Shown here in pieces: positions 1-8,185 of a stretch of DNA of 24,250 nt; the stretch's first letter is position 1, and each line of letters begins with the position of its first letter. Origin of the DNA: Flavobacteriales bacterium (GTDB lineage: Bacteria > Bacteroidota > Bacteroidia > Flavobacteriales > UA16). Below the pieces are notes generated by a model that was given only the letters and a program-made list of their open reading frames with translations, ran no database searches and was not told the DNA's origin. A program made the translations under genes and the position numbers. Location of the stretch: positions 1 to 24,250 of the forward strand of contig JAOIQU010000023.1 in NCBI GenBank assembly GCA_028141885.1. Reading direction: 5' to 3'.

Positions 1-1
1 G

Positions 2-2872
2 CCTGCACCGGAGTTTATTGATTTGACCGACTACGACCTGGCCGACTACCAAGGCAACGATCACAGCGGCAACTACGGAACGGTGTGGACGGACTTTGAC
101 AGCGATGGAGACATCGACTTGTTCATCGCCAAGTGTCGTCAGTTTGTGAACGACCCCAACGACCCACGTCGCATCAACCAGTTGTGGGTGAATGACGGCA
201 ACGGAGGGTGGACGGAAGAGGCCCTAGAACGTGGGTTGGTGTTGTATGAGCAGAGCTGGACAACGGACTTCGCCGACATCGACAACGACGGGGACTTCGA
301 TTGTTTGGCAACGAACCACAGCTCCACCATCAAGCTCCTCGAGAACGACGGCACAGGCTACTTTACGGACATCACGCCAGGAAGCGGCTTGGAGATCTCT
401 GGATTCTTTCTGCAGGCCAAAATGGACGACTTCGACAACGATGGCTTCGTGGACCTGATCTACACAGGTGGCGACAACGGTTATTTTCGCAACAACGGGG
501 ACGGCACGTTCACAGAGATGCCCAACACGTTTCCTTACGGCGACACCATGCACAGCTTTGCTTCTGGCGACGTCAATCGCGACGGGCAATTGGACGTCTA
601 CGCGAGCTACGGCGATGGCTACGTGTCGCCTGACAACAACAACCCCGACGTGTTGTGGTTGAACGATGGAAACGAGAACCACTGGATTGCGTTTGATTTG
701 GAAGGTTTCGAAAGCAACGTCGACGCCGTCGGGGCCAAGGTGATTTTGACCGGCGATTTTGGGACCATGGTCCGTGAGGTGCGTGGCGGCGAGAGCTACG
801 GGATCACCTGCACGTTTGCCTGCCGGTTTGGACTGGGAGCCCACGAAACCGTGGACCAAGCGGTCGTGAAGTGGCCGAGCGGGTTTGAAACGGTGATTGC
901 CAATCCGGAAATCGACCAATACCACAATGTGTTGGAAGTGCCATGCACTGCAGAAGTGACGGCCACGGCAACTGCGACCTCGTTCTGTCCTGGTGAAGTG
1001 GTCACGGTGACCGCAACTGACGGTTTTGCGACGTACCAATGGTCCAACGGCGATGAAACTGCATCCATTGAGATTTCTGAACCCGGAGCGTACTCAGTGA
1101 TTGCGTACGATGCCGAGGGTTGTGCCGGGATTTCCAACTTGGTGACGTTGCAGGAAATTGTGGGCAACGCGCCCACCATTGCCTTGGATGGCGACAGTGA
1201 TTTGTGCGAAGGCGGCACCTTGACCTTGACGGCTTCTGATGCAGACAACTACACGTGGTCTACGGGCGAAGACACCCAAAGCATCGAGGTCACCACCAGC
1301 GGTGCCTATGCGGTTTACAGCGTGGACATTTGTGGGAATGCGGTCACCTCAGACACATTGGTGGTGCAGGTGTTTGAAGCGCCTCTTGGCCCTCCGATTG
1401 TTGAAGAGAGCGAAGTTGTCATTCCAACATCTAATGTGGTAGAGCTGGTTGCAATCGGTGAGAACATTAAATGGTATGATCTTCCTGTGGGGGGCGAATT
1501 ACTTGGAGAGGGAGCCAGCATTGTCGTGGGAGTTGACCAGGACACAACGTTTTGGGCAGAGGATGCACGCATCACCCAAGGTGAATCCAAGACTGGGGGG
1601 GAGCTGTCCAAACAAGATGGGGGGGCGTATCATTCCAACAGCGCGCGTTGGCTGGAGTTTGACGTTCACGAAGAACTTCGTTTGAATAGCGTGACGTTGT
1701 TCGCTAATGGCACCTACGAGCGCAGCTTCGAATTGATCAATGCGTTTGACGTGGTCCTTGAAAGCACGACGGTCCTCGTGGAGGATGGCACGTTTGTGCT
1801 AGAATTGGATTGGGACATCCAGCCAGGGCAGGGCTACGGGTTGCGCTGCGTATCCGAGGACCCTCAGCTCTGGCGTGAAGGCACAAGCTCTGATTTGAAC
1901 TATCCCTATGAGGTGGGCGAATTGTTGACCATCACGAACAGCACGGCAGGGCCAAGCCTGGACTACTACTACTTCTTCTACGAATGGGTGGCCGAGCCCA
2001 AACCAATCGAATGTGCCTCGCAGCGCACGCCGGTCATGGTTTCCATTGTCCCCATTGAAGGTTGTATAGATGAGTTGGCGTGCAATTTCAACCCTCAAGC
2101 CAACATTGGCAATGATTCTTGCAGTTATGAGTGCTACGGATGTACTGACTCTGAGGCATTTAACTACGAGCCAAGCGCGACCATAGATGATGGCCAATGC
2201 ATCGATTTTACTTTTGATTGTACCACCCTTGGAGATGCTGAATGGATGGAGGTAGCAGAGGGGATTTACCCAAATGATACAATGCTCTTGACGCTCGGGA
2301 TGTTTTCCGAGTTCGAGCGCGTCATCCACTTGCCAGAGTTCATCACGGAACCCATTACTGGTTCGATATACGCAGTCATTTCCTGGGACAACATCGAGTT
2401 ATCCGGCTTGCCCGAAGGCATGAGTTGGGTAGATGAACCGGGAAACATGGGCGCTAACTCACAATCGTGCATTGCGTTGGCAGGCATCCCTGAAGAAGTT
2501 GGTGTGTTTGATTGGTCCGTCTCTGGCATCATGACGATTTCTGTTTTTGGAAGTCCATTTGAACTGGGGGCTTGGAATCTCACAGCGCAAATGGAGGTTG
2601 GTGACAATCCCAACGACATTCAGGGATGCACTTATTCCAACGCGAGCAACTTCTCGACCATTGCTTCCTTAGACGACGGCTCTTGTGTTTTTGAAGGCTG
2701 CATGAACAGTGAAGCTACCAACTTCAACCCTTTGGCAAATGTTGAGAACGGTTCATGCGAATTCGAACCTTGCAACGCTGCATGTCAAGAAGATCTCGAT
2801 GGGGATGGTGCAGTTGGGACGGGGGATTTGTTGAGCTTGTTGAGCTCATTTGGGTTGCTCTGCGAACCTTAA
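2..2872 (+). CDS. Secreted FG-GAP/VCBS and ASPIC/UnbV repeat protein, 5'-truncated
   Basis: The frame is open to the window edge (codons before the TTG at 23 read PAPEFID), so the true start lies upstream. Counting from that TTG, residues 24-200 hold four calcium-binding FG-GAP type motifs (DFDSDGDIDLF, DIDNDGDFDCL, DFDNDGFVDLI, DVNRDGQLDVY) of an integrin-like beta-propeller. Residues about 232-300 match the ASPIC/UnbV domain (GAKVILTG, VREVRGGESYG, VKWPSG). Ig/PKD-like modules follow (YQWSNGDETASI, YTWSTGEDTQSI, IKWYDLPVGGELLG), then a jelly-roll-like module ending near YYYFFYEW. Two pairs of Cys-containing repeats (GCTDSEAFNYEPSA type) lie at about 2059-2205 and 2625-2760, and a dockerin-like EF-hand at 2792-2854. 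Family knowledge makes this an extracellular, probably cell-surface adhesin or binding protein. No T9SS C-terminal domain is visible; the EF-hand is the last element. Substrate unknown. Confidence 0.9.
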   Translation, partial: PAPEFIDLTDYDLADYQGNDHSGNYGTVWTDFDSDGDIDLFIAKCRQFVNDPNDPRRINQLWVNDGNGGWTEEALERGLVLYEQSWTTDFADIDNDGDFDCLATNHSSTIKLLENDGTGYFTDITPGSGLEISGFFLQAKMDDFDNDGFVDLIYTGGDNGYFRNNGDGTFTEMPNTFPYGDTMHSFASGDVNRDGQLDVYASYGDGYVSPDNNNPDVLWLNDGNENHWIAFDLEGFESNVDAVGAKVILTGDFGTMVREVRGGESYGITCTFACRFGLGAHETVDQAVVKWPSGFETVIANPEIDQYHNVLEVPCTAEVTATATATSFCPGEVVTVTATDGFATYQWSNGDETASIEISEPGAYSVIAYDAEGCAGISNLVTLQEIVGNAPTIALDGDSDLCEGGTLTLTASDADNYTWSTGEDTQSIEVTTSGAYAVYSVDICGNAVTSDTLVVQVFEAPLGPPIVEESEVVIPTSNVVELVAIGENIKWYDLPVGGELLGEGASIVVGVDQDTTFWAEDARITQGESKTGGELSKQDGGAYHSNSARWLEFDVHEELRLNSVTLFANGTYERSFELINAFDVVLESTTVLVEDGTFVLELDWDIQPGQGYGLRCVSEDPQLWREGTSSDLNYPYEVGELLTITNSTAGPSLDYYYFFYEWVAEPKPIECASQRTPVMVSIVPIEGCIDELACNFNPQANIGNDSCSYECYGCTDSEAFNYEPSATIDDGQCIDFTFDCTTLGDAEWMEVAEGIYPNDTMLLTLGMFSEFERVIHLPEFITEPITGSIYAVISWDNIELSGLPEGMSWVDEPGNMGANSQSCIALAGIPEEVGVFDWSVSGIMTISVFGSPFELGAWNLTAQMEVGDNPNDIQGCTYSNASNFSTIASLDDGSCVFEGCMNSEATNFNPLANVENGSCEFEPCNAACQEDLDGDGAVGTGDLLSLLSSFGLLCEP

Positions 2873-2887
2873 CCAAACGAGCCGCTG

Positions 2888-2936
2888 CTGACCTCTTGAG
2901 GATGAACAAACAGGTGTGAGGTCCAGTTTTTGTTTT
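2888..2936 (+). terminator. Intrinsic terminator after the FG-GAP/ASPIC gene
   Basis: CTGACCTC (2888-2895) pairs with GAGGTCCAG (2918-2926) with one bulged C, and is followed by TTTTTGTTTT. The loop is about 22 nt, so the hairpin is not ideal. It lies 16 bp after the stop codon and separates the surface protein from the helicase. Confidence 0.6.
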
Positions 2937-2955
2937 GGGTTTTTACTAGGTTGAA

Positions 2956-4611
2956 ATGGCCGACCTTTGCGGCCAGATTCCCCTCCTTTTGCAATCATTT
3001 GACACCCTTGGGCTCTCCGCCCCCCTGCTGAAGTCCATCACTGAGATGGGGTTCGAGACGCCCACCGACATCCAGGCTCAGGCGATTCCCCTGTTGCTGG
3101 AGGGTGACCGCGATTTCATTGGTTTGGCCCAAACAGGCACCGGCAAGACCGCCGCCTTTGGCTTGCCACTCCTCGACCACCTCGACACCGAGTGGGACCA
3201 CGTCCAGGCCTTGGTGCTGGCGCCCACCCGCGAGCTGGGGCAACAAATCGCCGAGCAGCTCGAGAAGTTTGCGAAGCACAAGAAGGGGCTGCGCACGGTT
3301 GCGGTGTATGGCGGCGCCAACATCGCCACCCAAATCGCCCAATTGAAGAAGCCTTGCCACGTGGTCATCGCCACGCCGGGCCGTCTGATCGACCTCGCCA
3401 AGCGCAAGGCGGTCAAGCTCGACCGCATTCGTCACCTCGTGTTGGACGAGGCGGATGAGATGCTGAACATGGGCTTCAAGGAGGAGCTGGATGAGATTTT
3501 GTCCTTCACGCCGGAGGACAAATGCACGTGGCTCTTCTCCGCCACCATGCCGCGCGAAATCCGCCGCATGGTAGGCCAGTACATGACCGATCCGCTCGAG
3601 GTCAAAGTCAACCAGTCGGCCACCGTCAACAAGAACATCGATCACCGCTACGCCCTCGTGCGTCACTCCGACAAAAGCGAGGCCATTGCGCGCTTCCTCG
3701 ACCTCGACCCGGAATTGTACGGGGTGGTGTTTTGTCGCACCCGTCGCGACACGCAGGCCTTGGCCGAGGAGTTGCTGAAGCGTGGCTACCGCGCCGACGC
3801 CTTGCACGGGGAAATGTCTCAGGCCCAACGGGACCGCGTGATGCTGCGCTTCAAGCAAAAGCACTTGCAGGTCCTCGTGGCCACCGACGTGGCGGCGCGG
3901 GGCATCGACGTGGACAACCTCACCCACGTCTTCCACCACTCGCTTCCGGGCGAAGCGGCGCAGTACACCCACCGCTCGGGTCGGACCGCTCGGGCCGGCA
4001 ACAAGGGCATTTCCCTGGTGTTGATGAGCGTCAAGGAGCGCAGCCACTTGAACCGGATCGCCAAAACGTTGGGCATTGAGTTTGCACGCGCCATGGTGCC
4101 CAATCCTGAGGAAATCGTCAACGCCCGCATGTCCACATGGGGCCAGGGGTTGATCGAGTTGCCTGTGGGGCGCGGCATCCCAGAAGCCATTTGGGAGCAG
4201 ATGTCCTTGTTGTTCCAGGGCCATTCGAAAGAAGATTTGTTGCGCCAAATCGTCCTCGCCGAGATGCGCAAGCTCGAGACCGGTGGCAAGGCCGACCTGA
4301 ACCAATCCGGCATGGCCAGTCGCCGCCGCGACCGGGACGACCGAGACAACTGGGATGCGCGCGGGTCTCGCCCCTTCCGCAAAAAGCCGTTTTCTAAGAA
4401 GCGCAAGCCGTCGGGAGGTGCTCCTAAGTGGGACAAGCCTCAAGACGGGTTCTCGGACAAGCCAGGCAAGCCCATGGGCGCGGGCAAGGCCAAGAAAAAG
4501 GCCAAGAAGAAGCCCTACTTCAAGCCTGGACAGGAGCCGTGGAACACGTCAGGTTCAGGCGGCGCACCCGGGTTCAGTGTCAAAAAGAAGGGGAAGAAAA
4601 AGCGCCGCTGA
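2956..4611 (+). CDS. DEAD-box ATP-dependent RNA helicase
   Basis: All superfamily 2 helicase motifs are in order. F15 and Q40 belong to the Q motif. Motif I is AQTGTGKT (58-65), Ia is APTRELG, Ib is TPGRLID, motif II is DEAD (164-167), III is SAT (195-197), V is ATDVAARGID and VI is HRSGRTAR (339-346). The RecA-like core of about 370 residues is followed by a short linker domain and, from about 455, a Lys/Arg/Gly-rich tail (KKKAKKK, GKKKRR) typical of RNA-binding extensions. It should unwind RNA duplexes in ribosome assembly or mRNA turnover in the cytoplasm. The ATG at 2956 fits the expected distance to the Q motif. It appears monocistronic: the preceding gene has a terminator and the next gene is convergent with no gap. 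Which of the DeaD/RhlE/DbpA subfamilies it belongs to cannot be fixed here. Confidence 0.97.
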   Translation: MADLCGQIPLLLQSFDTLGLSAPLLKSITEMGFETPTDIQAQAIPLLLEGDRDFIGLAQTGTGKTAAFGLPLLDHLDTEWDHVQALVLAPTRELGQQIAEQLEKFAKHKKGLRTVAVYGGANIATQIAQLKKPCHVVIATPGRLIDLAKRKAVKLDRIRHLVLDEADEMLNMGFKEELDEILSFTPEDKCTWLFSATMPREIRRMVGQYMTDPLEVKVNQSATVNKNIDHRYALVRHSDKSEAIARFLDLDPELYGVVFCRTRRDTQALAEELLKRGYRADALHGEMSQAQRDRVMLRFKQKHLQVLVATDVAARGIDVDNLTHVFHHSLPGEAAQYTHRSGRTARAGNKGISLVLMSVKERSHLNRIAKTLGIEFARAMVPNPEEIVNARMSTWGQGLIELPVGRGIPEAIWEQMSLLFQGHSKEDLLRQIVLAEMRKLETGGKADLNQSGMASRRRDRDDRDNWDARGSRPFRKKPFSKKRKPSGGAPKWDKPQDGFSDKPGKPMGAGKAKKKAKKKPYFKPGQEPWNTSGSGGAPGFSVKKKGKKKRR

Positions 4612-5127
4612 TCAGCGTTTGGGGTAGGGGTACTCCCCTTGCCAATTCCCACTGGGATTGTAACGCGCGACGACGTAGGTCTCGCCCCGGCTCGATACGG
4701 CCACGCCGATGCCAACGGCGGTGGTGGAGTGCCAAACCATTTGGGTGTAGTGCCCCGTTTCGCTGAAGTCGGGGCCACAGCATTTGCGGTACCTGTAGAC
4801 TTCAATTTCGTCGTACCAAGACTTGCTGGCGTCGCTCATGGGGGTGTTGGTCGTGGCGCTGTACCAGTAGAGGTTTTCGCCATGCCCGTTGTTGTCTCGG
4901 GCATGCTCAAATCGATGCCGTCTGGCGAGTTCTTTGGCGTACGCTTCGGCCTCTTTGGCAAGGGTATCGTCCCAGGTGAGTGGTGCCACGCCCACCTCGG
5001 ACCTTGCCGCGTTGTGCACGTCAAGCGCGTCTTGCACATCGTTGTCGACGTTGGGTGTTTGGGATGCGCATTCAAGCTGAAAGGCCAGCAAGCACATGAC
5101 AAGAAAGGGGGGAAGGGCAGTGTTCAT
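4612..5127 (-). CDS. Secreted CAP-domain (SCP/PR-1-like) protein
   Basis: A 171-residue protein with an N-terminal hydrophobic segment (residues 6-22, followed by CASQT), read as a Sec signal peptide. The Cys context (QLEC) is a poor lipobox, so signal peptidase I cleavage is more likely. The rest is one CAP domain with the family signatures HNAARSEVGVAPLTW, GENLYW, the cavity region WYDEI, GHYTQMVWHST (CAP1) and YVVARYNPSGNWQGEYPY (CAP2). The sequence is closer to plant PR-1 style CAP domains than to the YkwD type (impression only). CAP proteins are extracellular and bind lipids or other small ligands; bacterial roles are mostly undefined. It is the last gene of a minus-strand operon, 15 bp after the MORN lipoprotein, and its stop codon directly abuts that of the convergent helicase (TGA|TCA). 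Confidence 0.93.
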   Translation of the reverse strand: MNTALPPFLVMCLLAFQLECASQTPNVDNDVQDALDVHNAARSEVGVAPLTWDDTLAKEAEAYAKELARRHRFEHARDNNGHGENLYWYSATTNTPMSDASKSWYDEIEVYRYRKCCGPDFSETGHYTQMVWHSTTAVGIGVAVSSRGETYVVARYNPSGNWQGEYPYPKR

Positions 5128-5142
5128 GGACCAAAGAACGGC

Positions 5143-5589
5143 TCAGCGCGCCAAATTCGTGCCTGACCTGGTGTCGAGCAGCGTTCCTTCGGGGCTGTAG
5201 AAGCGCCACGTCCCGGAGCGCTCGCCTTGCAGGTAGGCACCTTCGATGGCGGGTTCGCCGTTGGGGTGGTACGTCCGGTAGGAGCCGTCTTCGAGCCCCG
5301 CGTTGTAGCTGACCTGAGACCAAGGCATGCCCGTGTCGTAGTAGCTGTTCCAAACCCCGTGACGCTCGCCCTTCAGGAGCTGTCCTCGGGATTTGAGTTG
5401 GCCGGTTTCGTGGTACTCAAGCTGCTCGTAAACGGTGTCTGCACGGAACCCGAGGACGACCTTGGGGTCCCCGTTGGACCATGTGGATTGGACTTCTTGG
5501 CGTGGCGCATTGGGGTCGACTGAGGTGCACGCGCTGAGGGCCAGACTGGCGCCCAACATCCACTGGCCAAGGTGCGTTCGGAGTGTCAT
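5143..5589 (-). CDS. MORN_2/YwqK-type repeat lipoprotein
   Basis: A 148-residue protein with a signal peptide ending in a lipobox (LALSAC, lipidated Cys21), so it is predicted to be anchored in a membrane. The mature part carries MORN-variant repeats of the Y-x-x-G-x-x-x-x-x-G form: YHETGQLKSRGQLLKGERHG, then YYDTG..., then YHPNGEPAIEGAYLQGERSG and a final YSPEG. Such repeats occur in the YwqK/toxin-antitoxin-labelled family, but that name does not establish an antitoxin role and there is no toxin gene beside it. Its ATG overlaps the TGA of the upstream prenyl synthase gene (ATGA at 5586-5589), which implies translational coupling. Function unknown; envelope-associated by inference. Confidence 0.85.
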   Translation of the reverse strand: MTLRTHLGQWMLGASLALSACTSVDPNAPRQEVQSTWSNGDPKVVLGFRADTVYEQLEYHETGQLKSRGQLLKGERHGVWNSYYDTGMPWSQVSYNAGLEDGSYRTYHPNGEPAIEGAYLQGERSGTWRFYSPEGTLLDTRSGTNLAR

Positions 5590-6593
5590 TTCACGCGGCG
5601 AATCGTGTATTCGATCAAATCGCGGAGGGCGTCACGCGCTTCGGTGCTGACCGCCTCGTCGCCACCGAGTTCGTCCAGCATGGTCAAGGCCTCTTCTTTG
5701 AGTCGTCGCATCTCGGACCGCGCGCGCTCCATGCCCGGACCGGCGAGGATGGCGTCCATGACCTCTTTGACGGCGGCGGGATCCTCACTCTTGTGTTTCA
5801 CCAGCTTGATGAGTCGACGGCGCTCGGAGGGCGACGCCTTGGCCAGCGTGTGGATGAGCGGCAGCGTCATCTTGCGCTCGCGGATGTCCTGTCCTGTGGG
5901 CTTTCCAGTGCGGTCGCCTTCGCCGAGGTCGAGCAGGTCGTCTTGGATTTGGAAGGCCAACCCCACGCGCTCCCCCAACCCCCACATCCGCTCCACAGTC
6001 TTGTTGTCCGCGCCAGCCGCCGCCGCGCCACAAGCACAACAGGCCGCGAGGAGGGAGGCGGTTTTGCGTCGGATGATGTCGAAGTACACCTCCTTGGTGA
6101 TGTCGAGGCGGCGTGCTTTCTCGATCTGAAGCAGCTCGCCCTCACTCATTTCGCGCACCGCACGGGACGTGATTTTGAGCAGGTCAAACGCTTCGGCATC
6201 GACTGCGGCGAGGAGGCCCCGAGACAGGAGGTAGTCGCCGACAAGAACAGCGACCTTCTTTTTCCAAAGCGCCTGGATGCTGAACACGCCGCGGCGGAGG
6301 GGACTTTCGTCGACGACGTCGTCATGCACAAGGGTCGCGGTGTGCAGGAGTTCAATGAGCGCCGCGGCGGTGTGGGCGCGGTCGGTGGCGCCGCCCTGGG
6401 CATCGACGCCGCCGTGCAATCGTGCGCTGAGGAAGACAAACATGGGCCGCATCTGCTTGCCTTTGCGACGCAGGATGTAACGCATGACCTTGTCGAGCAA
6501 GGCGACGTCGGTGGTGACGGCCGCCCGGAATTTGGGCTTGAAGGCCGCCATGTCTCCAGCCAAGAGGGAGGTCACGCGTTTCAGATCGGACAT
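5586..6593 (-). CDS. ispB: Long-chain trans-polyprenyl diphosphate synthase (IspB-like)
   Basis: A 335-residue prenyltransferase that adds IPP units to an allylic diphosphate, most likely to make the menaquinone side chain. The substrate-binding motif GKQMRP is at 45-50, the first Asp-rich motif DDVVD at 91-95, and the second DDLLD at 218-222 (FQIQDDLLD). The residues before the first motif (HTATLVH, Ala at -5) are small, as in octaprenyl-type synthases, so a long-chain product is inferred rather than farnesyl diphosphate. The frame stays open to 6683, but the start chosen is the ATG at 6593: the product MSDLKRVTSL fits the family's length, and a TACCTTTG promoter box lies just upstream. It heads a minus-strand operon with the MORN lipoprotein and the CAP protein. 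The symbol is by homology; the chain length is not proven. Confidence 0.93.
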   Translation of the reverse strand: MSDLKRVTSLLAGDMAAFKPKFRAAVTTDVALLDKVMRYILRRKGKQMRPMFVFLSARLHGGVDAQGGATDRAHTAAALIELLHTATLVHDDVVDESPLRRGVFSIQALWKKKVAVLVGDYLLSRGLLAAVDAEAFDLLKITSRAVREMSEGELLQIEKARRLDITKEVYFDIIRRKTASLLAACCACGAAAAGADNKTVERMWGLGERVGLAFQIQDDLLDLGEGDRTGKPTGQDIRERKMTLPLIHTLAKASPSERRRLIKLVKHKSEDPAAVKEVMDAILAGPGMERARSEMRRLKEEALTMLDELGGDEAVSTEARDALRDLIEYTIRRVK

Positions 6594-6598
6594 GGCTG

Positions 6599-6606
6599 CA
6601 AAGGTA
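6599..6606 (-). promoter_or_regulatory. -7 box (TACCTTTG) for the polyprenyl synthase operon
   Basis: TACCTTTG on the minus strand matches the Bacteroidota sigma-A -7 consensus TAnnTTTG. Its last base is 6 nt before the A of the start codon at 6593, so the transcript is predicted to begin at or next to the ATG. No clear -33 TTTG is visible; ATTGG at 6626-6622 is only a weak candidate. Confidence 0.5.
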
Positions 6607-6669
6607 GCGCGCCCCTGTGGGCCAATGACCTTTGCGGCGGCATGGAAGGCGTGCACCGGTTCGAGAGCG

Positions 6670-6677
6670 TATCTTCG
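6670..6677 (+). promoter_or_regulatory. -7 box (TATCTTCG) for yicC-gmk-nadD
   Basis: TATCTTCG differs from TAnnTTTG at one position. It ends 5 nt before the ATG at 6682, again implying a leaderless or nearly leaderless mRNA. It is divergent from the box at 6599-6606, so the two operons share a promoter region of about 90 bp. If translation began at the alternative ATG 6694, the leader would be about 12 nt. Confidence 0.45.
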
Positions 6678-6681
6678 CTTC

Positions 6682-7554
6682 ATGCTGCGTTCGATGACAG
6701 GCTACGGAAAGGCGGAAGGTGCCGTCGGTTCCCGAAAATACACGGTGGAGGTGCGTTCCTTGAACGGCAAAAACTTCGACCTCCAAGTGCGGATGCCGTC
6801 CGTGCTCAAGCAAAAAGAAATGGATCTTCGTACGGAGCTCGGCGCCCGCATCGTGCGCGGCAAAAGCGACGTGGCCATTCATTTTGAGGCGGACGCTTCG
6901 GAAGCCCGTCACGAGTTGAACGGGCCGGCCATTCGCCAATACGTCAAGGACCTCGAAGCGCTGGCGTCAGAAACGGGCCAGCCCTCAGACAACTTGTTGG
7001 CCACCGCCGTGCGGTTCCCGGACGCCATGCAAACGTCCAAAGAGGCCTTCGACGAGGAGGCCTGGAAGGGCATCCACGCGTTGGTGCTGGAAGCCACCGA
7101 CCAGTTTGACGCGTTCCGCGACACTGAGGGCGCCACACTCGCGGCCGATTTCAAGGGCCGCCTCGACGCCATCGCCACACTGGAAACGGGTTTGGACCCA
7201 TTGTTGGAGGCCCGAATCCAGCGCGTCCGAGACCGCATTCGGACCAACCTTGAAGAGACCATCGGCCGCAGCACCTTGGACGAGGGTCGTTTTGAGCAGG
7301 AAGTCCTCTATTACATCGAGAAGATGGACGTCAGCGAGGAGCGTACCCGACTCACCGCTCACATCGCGTACTTCCGCGAAATCATGGACACGGGGGAGAA
7401 CCAAGGCAAGAAGCTCGGATTTGTCGCCCAAGAAATGGGCCGGGAAATCAACACCCTGGGCAGCAAAGCCAACGACGCGGAGTTGCAGCGCATTGTCGTT
7501 CAGATGAAAGACGAGCTGGAGAAGATCAAAGAACAAGTCCTCAACGTCCTCTGA
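6682..7554 (+). CDS. yicC: YicC/YloC family endoribonuclease
   Basis: A 290-residue protein with both halves of the YicC family. The N-terminal signature is MTGYGKAEG, followed by VEVRSLNGKNFDLQVRMP. The C-terminal DUF1732 part contains RFEQEVLYYIEKMDVSEE, LTAHIAYFREIM and KLGFVAQEMGREINTLGSKA. Family knowledge: E. coli YicC is an oligomeric RNase linked to stationary-phase stress and sRNA turnover. The frame is open back to 6484, but that extension is antisense to the prenyl synthase and lacks family similarity. ATG 6682 gives MLRSMTGYG, while ATG 6694 would give MTGYG, the usual family start, so these two remain alternatives. The gene lies 4 bp upstream of gmk, the conserved yicC-gmk pairing seen in many phyla. 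Confidence 0.94.
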   Translation: MLRSMTGYGKAEGAVGSRKYTVEVRSLNGKNFDLQVRMPSVLKQKEMDLRTELGARIVRGKSDVAIHFEADASEARHELNGPAIRQYVKDLEALASETGQPSDNLLATAVRFPDAMQTSKEAFDEEAWKGIHALVLEATDQFDAFRDTEGATLAADFKGRLDAIATLETGLDPLLEARIQRVRDRIRTNLEETIGRSTLDEGRFEQEVLYYIEKMDVSEERTRLTAHIAYFREIMDTGENQGKKLGFVAQEMGREINTLGSKANDAELQRIVVQMKDELEKIKEQVLNVL

Positions 7555-7558
7555 CCCC

Positions 7559-8161
7559 ATGCCTGCCGGCACCAAACCCCAAGGCGACGGCCTCGCCATC
7601 ATTTTCTCGGCCCCTTCAGGCGCCGGAAAAACCACGCTGGTCCGCCACCTAATGACCAAACCTGAGTTGGCCCTCGGCTTCAGCGTCAGTGCGACCACGC
7701 GCGGCCCGAGAGAAGGTGAAGTGGACGGCAGGGACTACCACTTTTTGGCCCCTGAAGACTTCGCCCAGCGCGTGAAAAACGGCGCTTTCGTGGAATATGA
7801 AGAGGTCTACGAAGGGCTCTCGTATGGCACGTTGTGCAGCGAAGTGGAGCGCCTGTGGAGGGACGGTCGGACCCCGCTGTTTGACGTGGACGTGGTGGGA
7901 GGCCAAACCCTCAAATCTGTCTTTGGCGACAGCGCCTTGTCCATCTTCGTCATGCCGCCATCGATGTTCGCCCTGGAGGACCGCCTGCGCAGCCGCGGCA
8001 CCGAAGACGAAGCCGCCCTCGAAAAGCGCATCGCCAAATCCCAGCAAGAGATGGATGCGGCACCGGCCTTTGACCTGCGCTTGGTCAACGACGACCTGGA
8101 CCTTGCCAAACAAGAAGCGGAAGACATGGTTGGCGATTTCCTTGAACGTGCATTTTTGTGA
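7559..8161 (+). CDS. gmk: Guanylate kinase
   Basis: A 200-residue protein that phosphorylates GMP to GDP with ATP, needed for GTP and (p)ppGpp pools. The P-loop SAPSGAGKTT is at residues 17-26. The GMP-binding region reads SATTRGPREGEVDGRDYHF, then FVEYEEVYEGLSYGT. DVDVVGG and the lid segment RLRSRGTEDEAALEKRI follow. Length and motif spacing are normal. It is the middle gene of yicC-gmk-nadD, 4 bp after yicC and 24 bp before nadD, so it should be cotranscribed from the promoter before yicC. No separate promoter is seen. Confidence 0.97.
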   Translation: MPAGTKPQGDGLAIIFSAPSGAGKTTLVRHLMTKPELALGFSVSATTRGPREGEVDGRDYHFLAPEDFAQRVKNGAFVEYEEVYEGLSYGTLCSEVERLWRDGRTPLFDVDVVGGQTLKSVFGDSALSIFVMPPSMFALEDRLRSRGTEDEAALEKRIAKSQQEMDAAPAFDLRLVNDDLDLAKQEAEDMVGDFLERAFL

Positions 8162-8185
8162 CGGGCCAGCGAGCCCAATCTTGAC

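Noticed and set aside
2995..4443. 482-codon minus-strand open frame opposite the DEAD-box helicase
   Set aside because: Antisense shadow with low-complexity Leu/Val/Glu/His composition. The helicase on the plus strand is complete.
5143..5589. Toxin-antitoxin system suggested by the YwqK/MORN similarity
   Set aside because: The protein is a lipoprotein and no toxin gene is adjacent. The family label alone does not support a toxin-antitoxin role.
6594..6683. 30-residue N-terminal extension of the prenyl synthase from ATG 6683
   Set aside because: It crosses the promoter boxes of both ispB and yicC and adds residues not typical of the family. Start 6593 explains the data better.
5583..6887. 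434-codon plus-strand open frame opposite ispB and running into yicC
   Set aside because: It mirrors the prenyl synthase codons and then overlaps yicC in another frame; no protein family resemblance.
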